A DNA stretch of 64,000 nucleotides from an uncultured Alistipes sp. (GCF_910580175.1 NZ_CAJTXD010000003.1:273565-337564), one strand, 5' to 3'; shown: positions 9,223 to 18,202, numbered from the stretch's first letter. A program made the numbers and translations. Notes: generated from the letters alone by a model not told the origin.

Positions 9223-9685
9223 TGCGTTCTGCCGTTTGTATGTAAGAATCGAGCCGGTAACCGACCCGGGCGACGCCGCGGCGTATCCCCTCCAGCACGA
9301 TCCATTGGCCGTATTGCGACACTTCGATTCGGTCTTCGAACAGAAGCATCGTGCGGTGCAGGAGCGTGTCGGCGCGGAACGTCAGTTTGCCGTCCGATTC
9401 TTCGGACAGCGAAAATCCTGCCGACTTGAACGCATTGACGAGCTGTTGGCGGTGCCGCTCCAGGTCGCCCTCTACTTTGCGCGAGACGAATCCGAAGCGC
9501 GGATACAAGGCGGCGAGCACGATGATGGCGATGAGCAGGGTCAGGTAACGATCCGTGTGGAGCATGACGTAGATCGTCTCATCGAGCGAGAGCGCGGAGG
9601 TGCCCGAGAGAAGCATCAGGGCCATGATCGCTACGCAGAGCACGCACATGGCGACGAAATATTTGAAAGCACGCAGTAGATACAT
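9215..9685 (-). CDS. Small membrane protein of unknown function
   Basis: A 156-residue protein with two hydrophobic helices (about residues 8-28 and 47-63), then a basic segment (SRKVEGDLERHRQQL) and a soluble C-terminal domain of about 85 residues predicted to be mixed alpha/beta. No family is recognised. It is placed 21 bases after ispH and overlaps the S41 protease start by eight bases, so it belongs to the same transcription unit. Confidence 0.75.
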   Translation of the reverse strand: MYLLRAFKYFVAMCVLCVAIMALMLLSGTSALSLDETIYVMLHTDRYLTLLIAIIVLAALYPRFGFVSRKVEGDLERHRQQLVNAFKSAGFSLSEESDGKLTFRADTLLHRTMLLFEDRIEVSQYGQWIVLEGIRRGVARVGYRLDSYIQTAERNE

Positions 9686-9706
9686 GAGAAAAAGGGTTTG
9701 CGGGGG

Positions 9707-10579
9707 TTATGGATTATTTATATTTATGTTCTTGATTTTTTCTGCCACCTCCTCCATCAACCGTCCGGGGGTCGACGTGGCGCCGCAGATGCCTGCCGAG
9801 CGGACGCCCTCGAACCATTCGGGGAGGAGTTCGGCTGCCTCCTCGACGGTGTAGGTGCGGGGGTTGGCGCGCCGGCACACTTCGAACAGCACCTTGCCGT
9901 TGGACGATTTGCGGCCGCAGACGAAGATCACGATGTCGAAGCGCAAAGCGAATTCGGTCAGATGCTGCTCGCGGCCCGAGACCTGGCGGCAGATCGTGTC
10001 GTCGATGCGCACGGCGGCCGGATCGGCGGCCCGGCGGCGCATCTCGGCGCCCAGCCGCTCGAAAAGCGCGATGCTCTGCGTGGTCTGGGAGAGAAAGTGG
10101 ATGGGGCGGGCGAAGTCGATCTGCGTCAGGTCGGCTTCGTTTTCGATGACGATCGTGGGGTCGTCGACCTGCCCCGTGAGGCCCACCACCTCGGCGTGGC
10201 CCCGTTTGCCGAGGATGACGACCTGCCCGCCGACGGGGCGCATCTGCTCGTGGGCCTGCACCACGCGGGCTTGCAGTCGGGCGACCACCGGACAAGTGGC
10301 GTCGATGATGCCGATGCCCAGACGCCGGGCCTCGGCGTAGACGGTCGGCGGCTCGCCGTGGGCGCGGATGAGCATGCGGCACCCTGCGGCGCGGGCCATG
10401 TCGGCCCGGGTCAGCGTCTGCAACCCCAGGTTTTCGAGCCGCTGCACTTCGAGCCGGTTGTGGACGATGTCGCCCAGCGAGAAGACCGTGCCACCCTCGG
10501 CCAACGCCGCCTCGGCCTCGCCGATAGCCCGGACGACGCCGAAGCAGAATCCCGATTTATGGTCGATCTCGATAACCAC
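9707..10579 (-). CDS. ispH: 4-hydroxy-3-methylbut-2-enyl diphosphate reductase
   Basis: A 290-residue IspH, the last enzyme of the MEP isoprenoid pathway, making IPP and DMAPP. The three cysteines that hold the iron-sulfur cluster are visible in SGFCFGVV, DATCPVV and AGICGATSTPG. The chosen start is GTG (MVIEIDHKSGFCFG), which reproduces the usual distance to the first Cys; there is no ATG nearby. In bacteroidetes cmk and ispH are often neighbours, as here (127-base gap). Confidence 0.95.
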   Translation of the reverse strand: MVIEIDHKSGFCFGVVRAIGEAEAALAEGGTVFSLGDIVHNRLEVQRLENLGLQTLTRADMARAAGCRMLIRAHGEPPTVYAEARRLGIGIIDATCPVVARLQARVVQAHEQMRPVGGQVVILGKRGHAEVVGLTGQVDDPTIVIENEADLTQIDFARPIHFLSQTTQSIALFERLGAEMRRRAADPAAVRIDDTICRQVSGREQHLTEFALRFDIVIFVCGRKSSNGKVLFEVCRRANPRTYTVEEAAELLPEWFEGVRSAGICGATSTPGRLMEEVAEKIKNININNP

Positions 10580-10705
10580 GAAAGTAGATTATTTTATAGG
10601 CTGGATGTCCGAATCCGAACCCGATGGCTTGATTACCCGAACCCCGAATCCCGATTGTTCGATTGCCCGGTTGCCGGTCGGGGGCAGATTATCCGGTCGC
10701 TTGTG

Positions 10706-11404
10706 CTATTTTGTTATGTTGCTGAATGTTTTCATGAACCACTCCATCTGTTCGGCGACGGTCATGCGGCTGTTGTCCAGCACGATGGCGTCTTCGGCCT
10801 GCCGCAGCGGCGATATGGCGCGGCTCATGTCTGCCTTGTCGCGTTCGCGCACGTTGCGCTCGATCTCTTCGAGGGAGACCTGCTGTCCCTTGGCGGTCAG
10901 CTCGTCGTAGCGGCGGCGGGCACGCACGGCGGGGTCGGCCGTCATGAAGAGTTTCAGCTCAGCATCGGGGAAGACCACCGTGCCGATGTCGCGGCCGTCC
11001 ATTACCACGCCGCGGCGGCGTCCCATCTCCTGCTGCATCGCTACCAGCTTCTGCCGCACGGCGGGGATGGCCGAGACCTGGCTCACGCAGTTGCTTACCT
11101 CGATGGTGCGGATCTTGCCCTCGACCAGATCGCCGTTGACATAGATGTCGCTGGCTCCGCGCGAGGGGTTGAACCGGAAGGTAATGGCGATCTGGTCGAG
11201 CAGGCGGCAGACGGCCTCCTCGTCGACGATGCCCGAGCGGATGGCGCCGTGTTCCTGGGCGTAGAGCGTCACGGCGCGGTACATGGCGCCCGTGTCGATG
11301 AAGATGTAGCCCAGACGTGCCGCGATGGCTTTGGCGAAGGTGCTTTTGCCGCATGACGAGAAACCGTCCACGGCGATTATGATCTTGTGCTTAGTGTCCG
11401 ACAT
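10706..11404 (-). CDS. cmk: Cytidylate kinase
   Basis: A 232-residue CMP/dCMP kinase. The P-loop is GFSSCGKSTFAK; DTGAMYRAVTLYA and MDGRDIGTVVFPDAELK are the nucleotide monophosphate-binding segments. ATG at 11404 is preferred over the upstream in-frame TTG at 11419. The start overlaps the end of the LysE-type exporter gene by 14 bases. Confidence 0.95.
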   Translation of the reverse strand: MSDTKHKIIIAVDGFSSCGKSTFAKAIAARLGYIFIDTGAMYRAVTLYAQEHGAIRSGIVDEEAVCRLLDQIAITFRFNPSRGASDIYVNGDLVEGKIRTIEVSNCVSQVSAIPAVRQKLVAMQQEMGRRRGVVMDGRDIGTVVFPDAELKLFMTADPAVRARRRYDELTAKGQQVSLEEIERNVRERDKADMSRAISPLRQAEDAIVLDNSRMTVAEQMEWFMKTFSNITK

Positions 11405-12068
11405 TGGGGAGAATATCAAAAAAAGTGGATAATATTGTATAGATGCCTAACAGACCGATGACGACGCCTGCCACATGGTTGATGGTAAGCATGTGGCGCG
11501 GGCGGAAGCGCCGGCGGAAGAGGTTGATGACGAACGCCAGGAGCGTCCACCAGGCCGCTGCGCCGCCGAAGAATCCGGCGATGACGAAAAGCGCCCGCAC
11601 GAAGCCGCCGAAGCCTGCGCCCGTGACGTCGCCCGACGAGATGTTGAACACGGCGAAGAACGCCAGGATGTAGGGGATTACCATGATGAAGTTGGCGATC
11701 GTCAGCCCGAAGATCGAAGCGAAATCCTGCCACAGCGAACTTTTGCCGGCGCGGTTGCGGCGGATCTGCGGCACGGGGTTCTGCGAAAAGATGTAGACCC
11801 CGACGACGATTACTAACAATCCGCCCACGATGCGCAGCAGGGTGTTGTACTGCTCGATCTGGCTCTGGAGCATCGAGTAGAAGAAGAACGCTGCCATGGC
11901 CATGAACGTGTCGGCGCAGGCTACGCCGATGCCCGAGACGATGCCCGAACGCCGGTTCTTGGAGAGCGTGCGCTGGATGCAGAGCACGGCTACGGGGCCG
12001 ACGGTAATCGAAGCGGCGATGCCTACGCAGATGCCGCGAAAGAGGACTTCCAGGGTTTCGAATGACAT
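11391..12068 (-). CDS. LysE/RhtB family translocator
   Basis: A 225-residue inner-membrane protein with about six helices and the N-terminal signature GITVGP-like (GIAASITVGPVAVLCIQRTL) of amino-acid exporters of the LysE superfamily. The frame is open further upstream into the hairpin repeats, but the ATG at 12068 reproduces the family N-terminus and lies downstream of the promoter at 12152-12183. The substrate is unknown. It leads the minus-strand train that continues with cmk. Confidence 0.85.
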   Translation of the reverse strand: MSFETLEVLFRGICVGIAASITVGPVAVLCIQRTLSKNRRSGIVSGIGVACADTFMAMAAFFFYSMLQSQIEQYNTLLRIVGGLLVIVVGVYIFSQNPVPQIRRNRAGKSSLWQDFASIFGLTIANFIMVIPYILAFFAVFNISSGDVTGAGFGGFVRALFVIAGFFGGAAAWWTLLAFVINLFRRRFRPRHMLTINHVAGVVIGLLGIYTILSTFFDILPNVGH

Positions 12069-12151
12069 GGTTTCGGTTGGGTGTGCGGGGATAGCCCTGC
12101 TGCGGGCGAAGCGAACGGATTCGGCTGCGCCGGGGCGGCGGTTATCCCGCA

Positions 12152-12183
12152 CAAAGATACGAATAAGCGAGCGCAAAAGCAAA
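12152..12183 (-). promoter_or_regulatory. Promoter of the LysE-type/cmk/ispH train, -33 box inside the repeat
   Basis: On the minus strand TTTG (12180-12183), a 20-bp spacer, then TATCTTTG (12152-12159), a full match to the Bacteroides primary-sigma pattern. The upstream box lies inside the first hairpin repeat unit and the -7 box abuts its edge. Confidence 0.65.
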
Positions 12184-12301
12184 CTCGTTTGCATTTTGCC
12201 GAGCGGGAGTATCTTGGGCGCAGCCAAAGTCGAATAAGCGAGCGCAAAAGCAAACTCGTTTGCATTTTGCCGAGCGGGAGTATCTTGGGCGCAGCCAAAG
12301 A
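12160..12301. repeat. Two tandem copies of a 71-bp hairpin-forming repeat
   Basis: Unit 1 is 12160-12230 and unit 2 is 12231-12301; the copies differ only at the last base. Each contains an inverted repeat, GCAAAAGCAAAC and GTTTGCATTTTGC separated by TC, that pairs over 12 bp with one bulged base. On the plus strand each unit also holds TTTG, an 18-bp spacer and TATCTTGG, one base from a promoter. All frames through it look non-coding. It resembles a dispersed intergenic element; copies elsewhere in the genome cannot be checked here. Confidence 0.9.
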
Positions 12302-12431
12302 TATGAAAAAGGTGCGACATCCGCACCACGGTCGACGAAAAAAGGCACGCCGATTGCGCTTAAGGTCGGATATGTTGATAAAATATCGAAAACTTCGGTT
12401 CGGGGGATGCCGCACCGAATCTGAAAAAAGG

Positions 12432-12439
12432 TAAATTTG
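12432..12439 (+). promoter_or_regulatory. Candidate -7 box for the DUF3467 gene
   Basis: TAAATTTG matches TAnnTTTG, 87 bases before the start codon. No clear TTTG lies 18-21 bp upstream. Confidence 0.4.
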
Positions 12440-12526
12440 CATCGACGAGGATAATCGGGCGAACGGCTGCAAAGATTTGCGTGGCTGTGCGGTGCCGGAG
12501 TCGTCTTTTCTAATTTTCAAGAAGAT

Positions 12527-12832
12527 ATGGCAGAAATGAAACAATTCGGACTCGATGTGGAGCTGGACGAGCAGACGGCGCAAGGCCACTATTCGAACCT
12601 GGCGATCATATCGCATTCGTCGTCGGAGTTCATCATCGACTTCGCGGCCGTCCTGCCGGGCGTGCAGAAAGCGCGCGTGAAGAGCCGCATCATTCTTACG
12701 CCCGAGCATGCCAAGCGGCTGCTCCGCTCTTTGCAGGAGAACATCGTACGCTACGAGAGCAACGTGGGCAAGATCGAGATTCCCACGCCTCCGCCGGCAT
12801 CGGACGCCGGCCCCAAGATGGGGGAAGCGTAA
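12527..12832 (+). CDS. DUF3467 domain-containing protein
   Basis: A 101-residue protein matching the DUF3467 family by length and by YSNLAIISHSSSEFIIDFA, LPGVQKARVKSRIILTPEHAKRLL and the trailing NVGKIE. The family is widespread, cytosolic and of unknown function. It is monocistronic: a promoter box lies upstream and a strong bidirectional terminator starts two bases after the stop codon. Confidence 0.9.
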   Translation: MAEMKQFGLDVELDEQTAQGHYSNLAIISHSSSEFIIDFAAVLPGVQKARVKSRIILTPEHAKRLLRSLQENIVRYESNVGKIEIPTPPPASDAGPKMGEA

Positions 12833-12833
12833 T

Positions 12834-12865
12834 AAACGAGGAGCCTTCCGGAAGGCTCCTCGTTT
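12834..12865. terminator. Bidirectional terminator between the DUF3467 gene and folC
   Basis: A 32-bp perfect palindrome, AAACGAGGAGCCTTCC and its complement, with A/T ends on both sides. It can end transcription of the plus-strand DUF3467 gene and of minus-strand folC. Confidence 0.85.
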
Positions 12866-12924
12866 CATCTATACCGAATCAGGAAACCACCGGTTTCCCA
12901 GTGCCGTGGCGTTTCGAAACCGTT

Positions 12925-14214
12925 TTACAATACCTCCGCCACTACATAGGTGCTGCCTCCGATGAAGATCATGTCTTCGGGGGCGGCCAGTTCGCGTGCC
13001 CGGGCCAGCGCTTCCGCCACAGTCTCCGCAGTCTCGCCCTTCAGTCCATAAATCGCCGCTTTCGCGGCCAGTTCGGCGGCCGGCAGGGAGCGGTGGCTCT
13101 GCGCCGCCGTGAAGATGTAGTGCGCATCGCGGGGCAGGAGCGGCAGGGTGTGGGCCAGATCCTTGTCGCGTACGAATCCTATCACACAATAGAGTTTCTT
13201 GTGGGGCGTGGCGTTGAGCTGCTCGGCTACGCAGGCGATGCCGTGGGCGTTGTGTCCCGTGTCGCATACGGTAAGCGGCGCTTCGGCGATCCGCTGCCAG
13301 CGGCCGCATAGCGAGGTGTTGGCCGCTGCATGGCGTACGCCTTCCACAAAGGCGCGGCGCGATATGGTAAGCGGCGTCTCCTCGTGCAGGAAGTCGACCG
13401 TCGCCGCGGCCGTCACGATGTTGCGGCGTTGGTAGCTGCCCGCCAGATCGAGGTGGAGGTCGTAGGCCCGGTTGTCGCGCAGGCGGCGCAGGCGGAACTG
13501 TTGGCCGTTGTCCTTTGCGGACTGTTCTTCGCAGGCGAAGACTTCTTCGGCATAGATCGTCTTCGACTTGTTGGCTGCGGCGGCTTGTTCGATTACCGGA
13601 TTGTAGCGCGCGTCGCCCTCGCCGATGATGACGGGGATGCTTTTCTTGATGATGCCCGCTTTCTCGGCGGCGATCTTTTGCAGGGTGTCGCCCAGCAGGT
13701 CGGTGTGATCCAGACCGATGTTGGTAATGACGCTCACGATGGGTACGATGATGTTCGTTGCATCGAGCCGTCCGCCCAGTCCGGTTTCTATGACGGCCAC
13801 CTCCACGTCGCTCTGGGCGAAGCAGTCGAAGGCCAGCGCTGCGGTCATTTCGAAGAACGAGAGGCCGAGTTCCACCATCTTGTCGTGGTGTTTGTCCACG
13901 AAGTTGACCACTTTTTGCTTGGGGATCATTTCGCCGTCGACGCGGATGCGTTCCCGGAAGTCGGTCAGATGCGGCGAAGTGAAAAGCCCTGTGCGATACC
14001 CGGCCTGTTGGAGTACTGAGGCGATGATGTGCGATACGGAGCCTTTGCCGTTGGTGCCGGCCACGTGGATCGTGAAGAAGTTGCGCTGCGGGTTGCCCAT
14101 GTGGCGGCAGAACGCGGCGATACGCTCCAATCCCGGTTTGTAGGCCGTGGCGCCTTTGGTTTCGTAGGCGGGGAGGGCCTGGAAGAGGAATTCGAGGGTT
14201 TGGGTATAGTTCAT
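12925..14214 (-). CDS. folC: Bifunctional folylpolyglutamate synthase/dihydrofolate synthase
   Basis: A 429-residue Mur-ligase-fold enzyme. The ATP-binding loop is VAGTNGKGSVSHI; further motifs are TSPHLTDFRERI, VIETGLGGRLDATN, TNIGLDHTDLLG and, in the C-terminal domain, DTGHNAHG. It adds glutamate to dihydropteroate and polyglutamylates folates. It is followed downstream by the shared terminator at 12834-12865 and starts 31 bases after lnt, so the two are probably one unit. Confidence 0.95.
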   Translation of the reverse strand: MNYTQTLEFLFQALPAYETKGATAYKPGLERIAAFCRHMGNPQRNFFTIHVAGTNGKGSVSHIIASVLQQAGYRTGLFTSPHLTDFRERIRVDGEMIPKQKVVNFVDKHHDKMVELGLSFFEMTAALAFDCFAQSDVEVAVIETGLGGRLDATNIIVPIVSVITNIGLDHTDLLGDTLQKIAAEKAGIIKKSIPVIIGEGDARYNPVIEQAAAANKSKTIYAEEVFACEEQSAKDNGQQFRLRRLRDNRAYDLHLDLAGSYQRRNIVTAAATVDFLHEETPLTISRRAFVEGVRHAAANTSLCGRWQRIAEAPLTVCDTGHNAHGIACVAEQLNATPHKKLYCVIGFVRDKDLAHTLPLLPRDAHYIFTAAQSHRSLPAAELAAKAAIYGLKGETAETVAEALARARELAAPEDMIFIGGSTYVVAEVL

Positions 14215-14245
14215 AGTCTGGGTGTGTGTCGCCGGACGGGCGTCG

Positions 14246-15811
14246 TTATTCTATGAGGTGGTTTCGCTTTTTTATCCGGTAGGCGAGGTAGTAGAGCACC
14301 GAGAGCAGCAGGACGTATTCGGCCATGCGGCCCAACCAGTCGCCGTAGCGGGTGTAGAAAGTCTGTTGCGAGTGGAGCGGGACGTCGGCCGTGAGGATGC
14401 CGCGCTCCGCCCAGCCGAGGGTGGCGCCCACATCGCCGCGTGCCGAGATGAAGCCCGAACGCCCCGTGTTGGCCGAGCGGGCGATTGCCCGGCGGTGCTC
14501 GATGGCCCGCAGGCGCGAGATGGCGAACAGGTGGCGGTAGCCTGGCGTGTCGCCCCACCAGCCGTCGTTGGAGATGATGGCCATGAATTGCGCGCCGCGG
14601 CGGACGAAGCCGCCGTAGAAGTCGCCGTAGAGACCTTCGTAGCAGATCGCCGGGCCGGCCGTGATGCCGGCATGCGTGAATGCCGTGCCGTGTTCGCCCA
14701 CGCCGATTTGCCCCAGCGTGCCGCCCAGGTCGATGACCAGGAATTCGAGCCATTCGAAGAGCCACGGCATCGGGGTCTTCTCCACGCCGATGACCAGACG
14801 CCCCTTGTGGTGGAGCTGGCGGCGGCCTGCGGTGTCGAGGCCCAGTGCACTATTGAAGATGTCGTAGTAGCCGTTCGTGTAGGGGTCGAAGCGTGCCGTG
14901 CGGGTCTGCATGCCGGCCGGATAGCGGCGCAGGGTGTTGGCGCCTGTGACGAGCAGGGCGCCCGGGGCGCGGCGGCGCAGGGTGTCGAGCAGTTCGTCGG
15001 GGAAGGCGCCTGCGACCTCGGGTTCCCGATAGTAGCCGGGCAGCGCCGTTTCGGGCAGCAGGATGAATTGTGCGTCGGCCGGCACCTGCGCCAGCAGGTC
15101 GACGATGTTGCGCTCTTGCCGTGCGGCGTCGGAGTGGAATTTGTCGTAGCAGTCGACGTTGGGCTGGATGATCGTTACGCGTGCCGTGCCTTGGTCGGGG
15201 GTTTCCCAAGTCAGCCACATGACGAGCGACAAGGTTACGGGCGCAAGCAACATGCAGCCGGCCGCAATCCAGCGGCGGACGTTGCGGCGATGCTGCCACG
15301 CTTCGAAGAAGAGAATATTGCACAGCAGCACCCACAGCGAACCGCCGAAGACACCCGTGTATTCGTACCATTGCACGGCCCACACGTCGTGCGAGAAGCC
15401 GTTGCCGAGAATCAGCCACGGCCAGGAGAATTCGCCCACGGTATACCAGTATTCGGTGGCGATCCATGCTGCGGCCAGCACGGTGTAGGCCAAGGGCTTG
15501 GGTGCTTTCTTCGAAAAGGTGTGGTAGAGCATGAACGCGATCATGTTCAGCGTCGTCGAGGCGAGCGTGGCCGCCACCGGCCCCACGGGCGTGGCATGCC
15601 AGATCCACCAGACGGTGGCCGCGTTCCACAGCGCGAAAGTCAGCGCCGCCCACCCGAAAACCCGCCACCAGGAGCGGCGCGAGGCGTCGTAGGTCGATGC
15701 GAGCCGCAAGAGCGGCACGAGCGCCACGGGTAGTGTAAGCCCTGTGAGGGAGAGCCAGCCGCCCGAGAGCAGGATGACCGAACCGATGACCGCCGCGATT
15801 TTACGAGACAT
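14246..15811 (-). CDS. lnt: Apolipoprotein N-acyltransferase
   Basis: A 521-residue inner-membrane enzyme that N-acylates lipoproteins. Several N-terminal membrane helices precede a nitrilase domain with the Glu-Lys-Cys triad visible in LLPETALPG, GRLVIGVEK and AICYEGLYG, plus the C-terminal NDGWWGDTPGYRHLF motif. The ATG at 15811 is chosen because the promoter's -7 box (15832-15839) lies upstream of it; an in-frame TTG at 15844 falls inside that promoter and is excluded. Confidence 0.95.
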   Translation of the reverse strand: MSRKIAAVIGSVILLSGGWLSLTGLTLPVALVPLLRLASTYDASRRSWWRVFGWAALTFALWNAATVWWIWHATPVGPVAATLASTTLNMIAFMLYHTFSKKAPKPLAYTVLAAAWIATEYWYTVGEFSWPWLILGNGFSHDVWAVQWYEYTGVFGGSLWVLLCNILFFEAWQHRRNVRRWIAAGCMLLAPVTLSLVMWLTWETPDQGTARVTIIQPNVDCYDKFHSDAARQERNIVDLLAQVPADAQFILLPETALPGYYREPEVAGAFPDELLDTLRRRAPGALLVTGANTLRRYPAGMQTRTARFDPYTNGYYDIFNSALGLDTAGRRQLHHKGRLVIGVEKTPMPWLFEWLEFLVIDLGGTLGQIGVGEHGTAFTHAGITAGPAICYEGLYGDFYGGFVRRGAQFMAIISNDGWWGDTPGYRHLFAISRLRAIEHRRAIARSANTGRSGFISARGDVGATLGWAERGILTADVPLHSQQTFYTRYGDWLGRMAEYVLLLSVLYYLAYRIKKRNHLIE

Positions 15812-15831
15812 GGAGAGGGGGTTTATGCCTG

Positions 15832-15862
15832 CAAAAGTAGTCAAACGACGGCATATTTCAAA
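15832..15862 (-). promoter_or_regulatory. Promoter of lnt-folC
   Basis: Minus strand: TTTG (15859-15862), 19-bp spacer, TACTTTTG (15832-15839). It fixes the lnt start downstream of 15832. Confidence 0.75.
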
Positions 15863-15925
15863 AATAAGAGGTGGCGATTTTCGCGGTTTTGTGCCGTGCC
15901 GATGATGCCGGATCGAAAAAAATCG

Positions 15926-15933
15926 TATATTTG
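15926..15933 (+). promoter_or_regulatory. Candidate -7 box of the galactose operon
   Basis: TATATTTG lies 56 bases before galK; no clear -33 box at the expected spacing. Confidence 0.5.
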
Positions 15934-15988
15934 CTTAATTGTTCGTGCCGGCGCTTTTCGCCGCACGGGTCTGAACCGATAGTCCGAT

Positions 15989-17122
15989 ATGATAGAAACC
16001 AAGGCAGTTGCTGAGAAATTCGCTTCGATTTACGGGTCGGGCGCTTCGTTGTTCGTTTCGCCGGGCCGCATCAACCTTATTGGCGAGCACATCGACTATA
16101 ATGGCGGGTTCGTCTTCCCGGGCGCTGTGGACAAGGGAATCGTGGCGGCCGTCCGCCCCAACGGCACCGACCGCGTGCGGGCCTTTGCGCTCGACTTGGG
16201 CGAGGAGGCCGTTTTCAGGCTGGATGAAGCGGACAAGCCAGTGCAGGCGTGGGCTTGCTATCTGTTCGGCGTGTGCCGCGAAATGCAGAAACGCGGCGGG
16301 GAGGTCGGCGGTTTCGACACCGTTTTCGCGGGCGATGTGCCCCTGGGTGCCGGCATGTCGTCGTCGGCCGCTCTGGAGTCGGTCTATGCTTTTGCCCTGA
16401 ACGAGTTGTTCGGGTGCGGCATCGACGGGTTCGAACTGGCGCGCATCGGCCAGGCCACCGAACACAACTATTGCGGCGTCAAATGCGGCATCATGGATCA
16501 GTTCGCCTCGATTTTTGGCAAGAAAGGGCATCTGATGCGGCTGGACTGCCGGTCGATGGAGTTCGAATATTTCCCGTTCGATCCCGAGGGGTACAGGTTG
16601 GTGCTGCTCGATTCGCGGGTAAAGCACGAGTTGGTCGGATCTCCCTACAACGATCGCCGGGTGTCGTGCGAGCGGGTCGCCGCGGCATTGGGGCAGGAGT
16701 TGCTGCGCGGTGCCACGATGGAGCGGCTCGATGCGATTCGGGAGCGGATTTCGCCGGAGGATTACAAGCGCGCCCGTTATGTGATCGGCGAGGAGCGCCG
16801 CGTGTTGGAGGTGTGCGACGCTTTGCAGCGGGGCGATTACGAGACCGTGGGCGCCTGCATGTTCGAAACCCATCGCGGCATGTCGGAAGACTACGAAGTG
16901 TCGTGCGAGGAACTGGATTTTCTGGTCGCGGTGGCCCGGGAGTGCGGCGTGACGGGTTCCCGCATCATGGGCGGCGGCTTCGGCGGCTGCACGATCAATT
17001 TGGTGCGGGACGAACTCTGCGATGCTTTCCTTGCCGAAGCCCAAAAGCGGTTCGACGAAAAATATGGCCATGAACCGTGGGTTTACGATGTCGTGATTTC
17101 CGACGGCGCGCGAAGATTGTAG
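15989..17122 (+). CDS. galK: Galactokinase
   Basis: A 377-residue GHMP kinase that phosphorylates galactose at C1 (Leloir pathway). Visible motifs are PGRINLIGEHIDYNGG (galactokinase signature), VPLGAGMSSSAALES (ATP loop) and SRIMGGGFGGC. It is the first gene of a plus-strand operon with galE (41-base gap) and a sugar nucleotidyltransferase. Confidence 0.96.
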   Translation: MIETKAVAEKFASIYGSGASLFVSPGRINLIGEHIDYNGGFVFPGAVDKGIVAAVRPNGTDRVRAFALDLGEEAVFRLDEADKPVQAWACYLFGVCREMQKRGGEVGGFDTVFAGDVPLGAGMSSSAALESVYAFALNELFGCGIDGFELARIGQATEHNYCGVKCGIMDQFASIFGKKGHLMRLDCRSMEFEYFPFDPEGYRLVLLDSRVKHELVGSPYNDRRVSCERVAAALGQELLRGATMERLDAIRERISPEDYKRARYVIGEERRVLEVCDALQRGDYETVGACMFETHRGMSEDYEVSCEELDFLVAVARECGVTGSRIMGGGFGGCTINLVRDELCDAFLAEAQKRFDEKYGHEPWVYDVVISDGARRL

Positions 17123-17163
17123 GGCTGCCGGCAAGTCGGACGCATGGAGTATTTCGGAAACAT

Positions 17164-18192
17164 ATGAAGAAAGGAACCGTTCTCGTTTCGGGCGGTGCCG
17201 GGTATATCGGCACCCATACGGCGGTCGAGTTAGTCGCCGCCGGTTACGGCGTAGTGATCGTCGACAACCTTGCCAATTCGGAAGCCTGCGCCGTCGAGGG
17301 CGTGCGGCGCATCACGGGCATCGAGGTGCCGTTCGAGCAGGTCGATGCCTGCGACGGGCAGGCCCTGCGGGGCGTCTTCGAAAAATACGGGTTCGTCTCG
17401 GCGATCCATTTCGCGGCGTTCAAGGCCGTGGGCGAATCGGTGGCCGATCCGCTCAAGTACTATCGCAACAACCTGACGTCGTTCATGAATCTGTGCGCCC
17501 TGATGCACGAATTCGGACGCTCCGACGTGGTGTTTTCCTCGTCGGCCACGGTCTACGGCCAGGCCGGGGTGCTGCCCGTGACGGAGCGGTCGCCGCGCTT
17601 GCCTGCGACCTCGCCCTACGGCAATACCAAGCAGATGGCCGAGGACATCCTGCGCGACTGCTGCGCGGCCTACGCGTGCATGCGGGGTATTGCGCTGCGC
17701 TATTTCAACCCCATCGGCGCCCATCCGTCGACCCTGATCGGCGAACTGCCGCGCGGGGTGCCGCAGAATCTGGTGCCCTACATCACGCAGACGGCGGCGG
17801 GCATCCGTCCCTGCCTTTCGATCTTCGGCAACGATTATCCGACGCCCGACGGCACTTGTCTGCGCGACTATATTGATGTGGTCGACTTGGCCCGCGCGCA
17901 TGTCGCGGCCGTGGATCGCATGACGCAGGGCCGCATGGAGGCCTCCTACGAGGTTTTCAACATCGGCACCGGCCGGCCCGTTTCGGTGCTGGAGCTGGTC
18001 GAGGGGTTCGAGAGGGCCAATGGAGTGGAGGTGCCCCGCAAGTTCGCACCGCGGCGTGCCGGCGACGTGCCCGCCGTGTGGGCCGACACCCGATTGGCTG
18101 CCCGGGCGCTGGGCTGGCAGGCTGTCCGGCCGCTCGAAGAGACGCTGCGCACGGCCTGGGCCTGGGAAAAACGGATCAGAGGGATAAAATAA
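17164..18192 (+). CDS. galE: UDP-glucose 4-epimerase
   Basis: A 342-residue short-chain dehydrogenase/reductase. The NAD-binding motif is GGAGYIGTHTAVEL; the catalytic Ser/Thr lies in FSSSATVYG and the Tyr-x3-Lys in SPYGNTK; LRDYIDVVDLARAH and FNIGTG follow. It interconverts UDP-galactose and UDP-glucose. The frame extends upstream into galK, but ATG 17164 gives the standard start directly before the Rossmann motif. Confidence 0.96.
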   Translation: MKKGTVLVSGGAGYIGTHTAVELVAAGYGVVIVDNLANSEACAVEGVRRITGIEVPFEQVDACDGQALRGVFEKYGFVSAIHFAAFKAVGESVADPLKYYRNNLTSFMNLCALMHEFGRSDVVFSSSATVYGQAGVLPVTERSPRLPATSPYGNTKQMAEDILRDCCAAYACMRGIALRYFNPIGAHPSTLIGELPRGVPQNLVPYITQTAAGIRPCLSIFGNDYPTPDGTCLRDYIDVVDLARAHVAAVDRMTQGRMEASYEVFNIGTGRPVSVLELVEGFERANGVEVPRKFAPRRAGDVPAVWADTRLAARALGWQAVRPLEETLRTAWAWEKRIRGIK

Positions 18193-18202
18193 AATTATAA
18201 TT

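Larger units (their letters stand above)
12069..12526. other. Divergent intergenic region with repeats and promoters
   Basis: This 458-bp gap separates the minus-strand LysE-type gene from the plus-strand DUF3467 gene. It holds the promoter at 12152-12183, the tandem repeat at 12160-12301 and a TAAATTTG box at 12432-12439. Positions 12302-12431 are AT-richer, with no convincing gene or hairpin. Confidence 0.7.

Noticed and set aside
5998..9429. 1143-residue plus-strand open frame
   Set aside because: Antisense to DUF4271, sensor kinase and S41 protease genes; long antisense frames are common at this GC content.
10580..10705. CCGAA-rich gap between cmk and ispH as a possible repeat array
   Set aside because: Only a few imperfect CCGAA/CCCGA words in 126 bases; not regular enough to call.
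9698..11356. 552-residue plus-strand open frame
   Set aside because: Antisense to ispH and cmk, which have full family motifs.
12142..12348. Short frames inside the hairpin repeat (for example 12142-12348, minus)
   Set aside because: They restate the repeat sequence, have no start signal and overlap the promoter.
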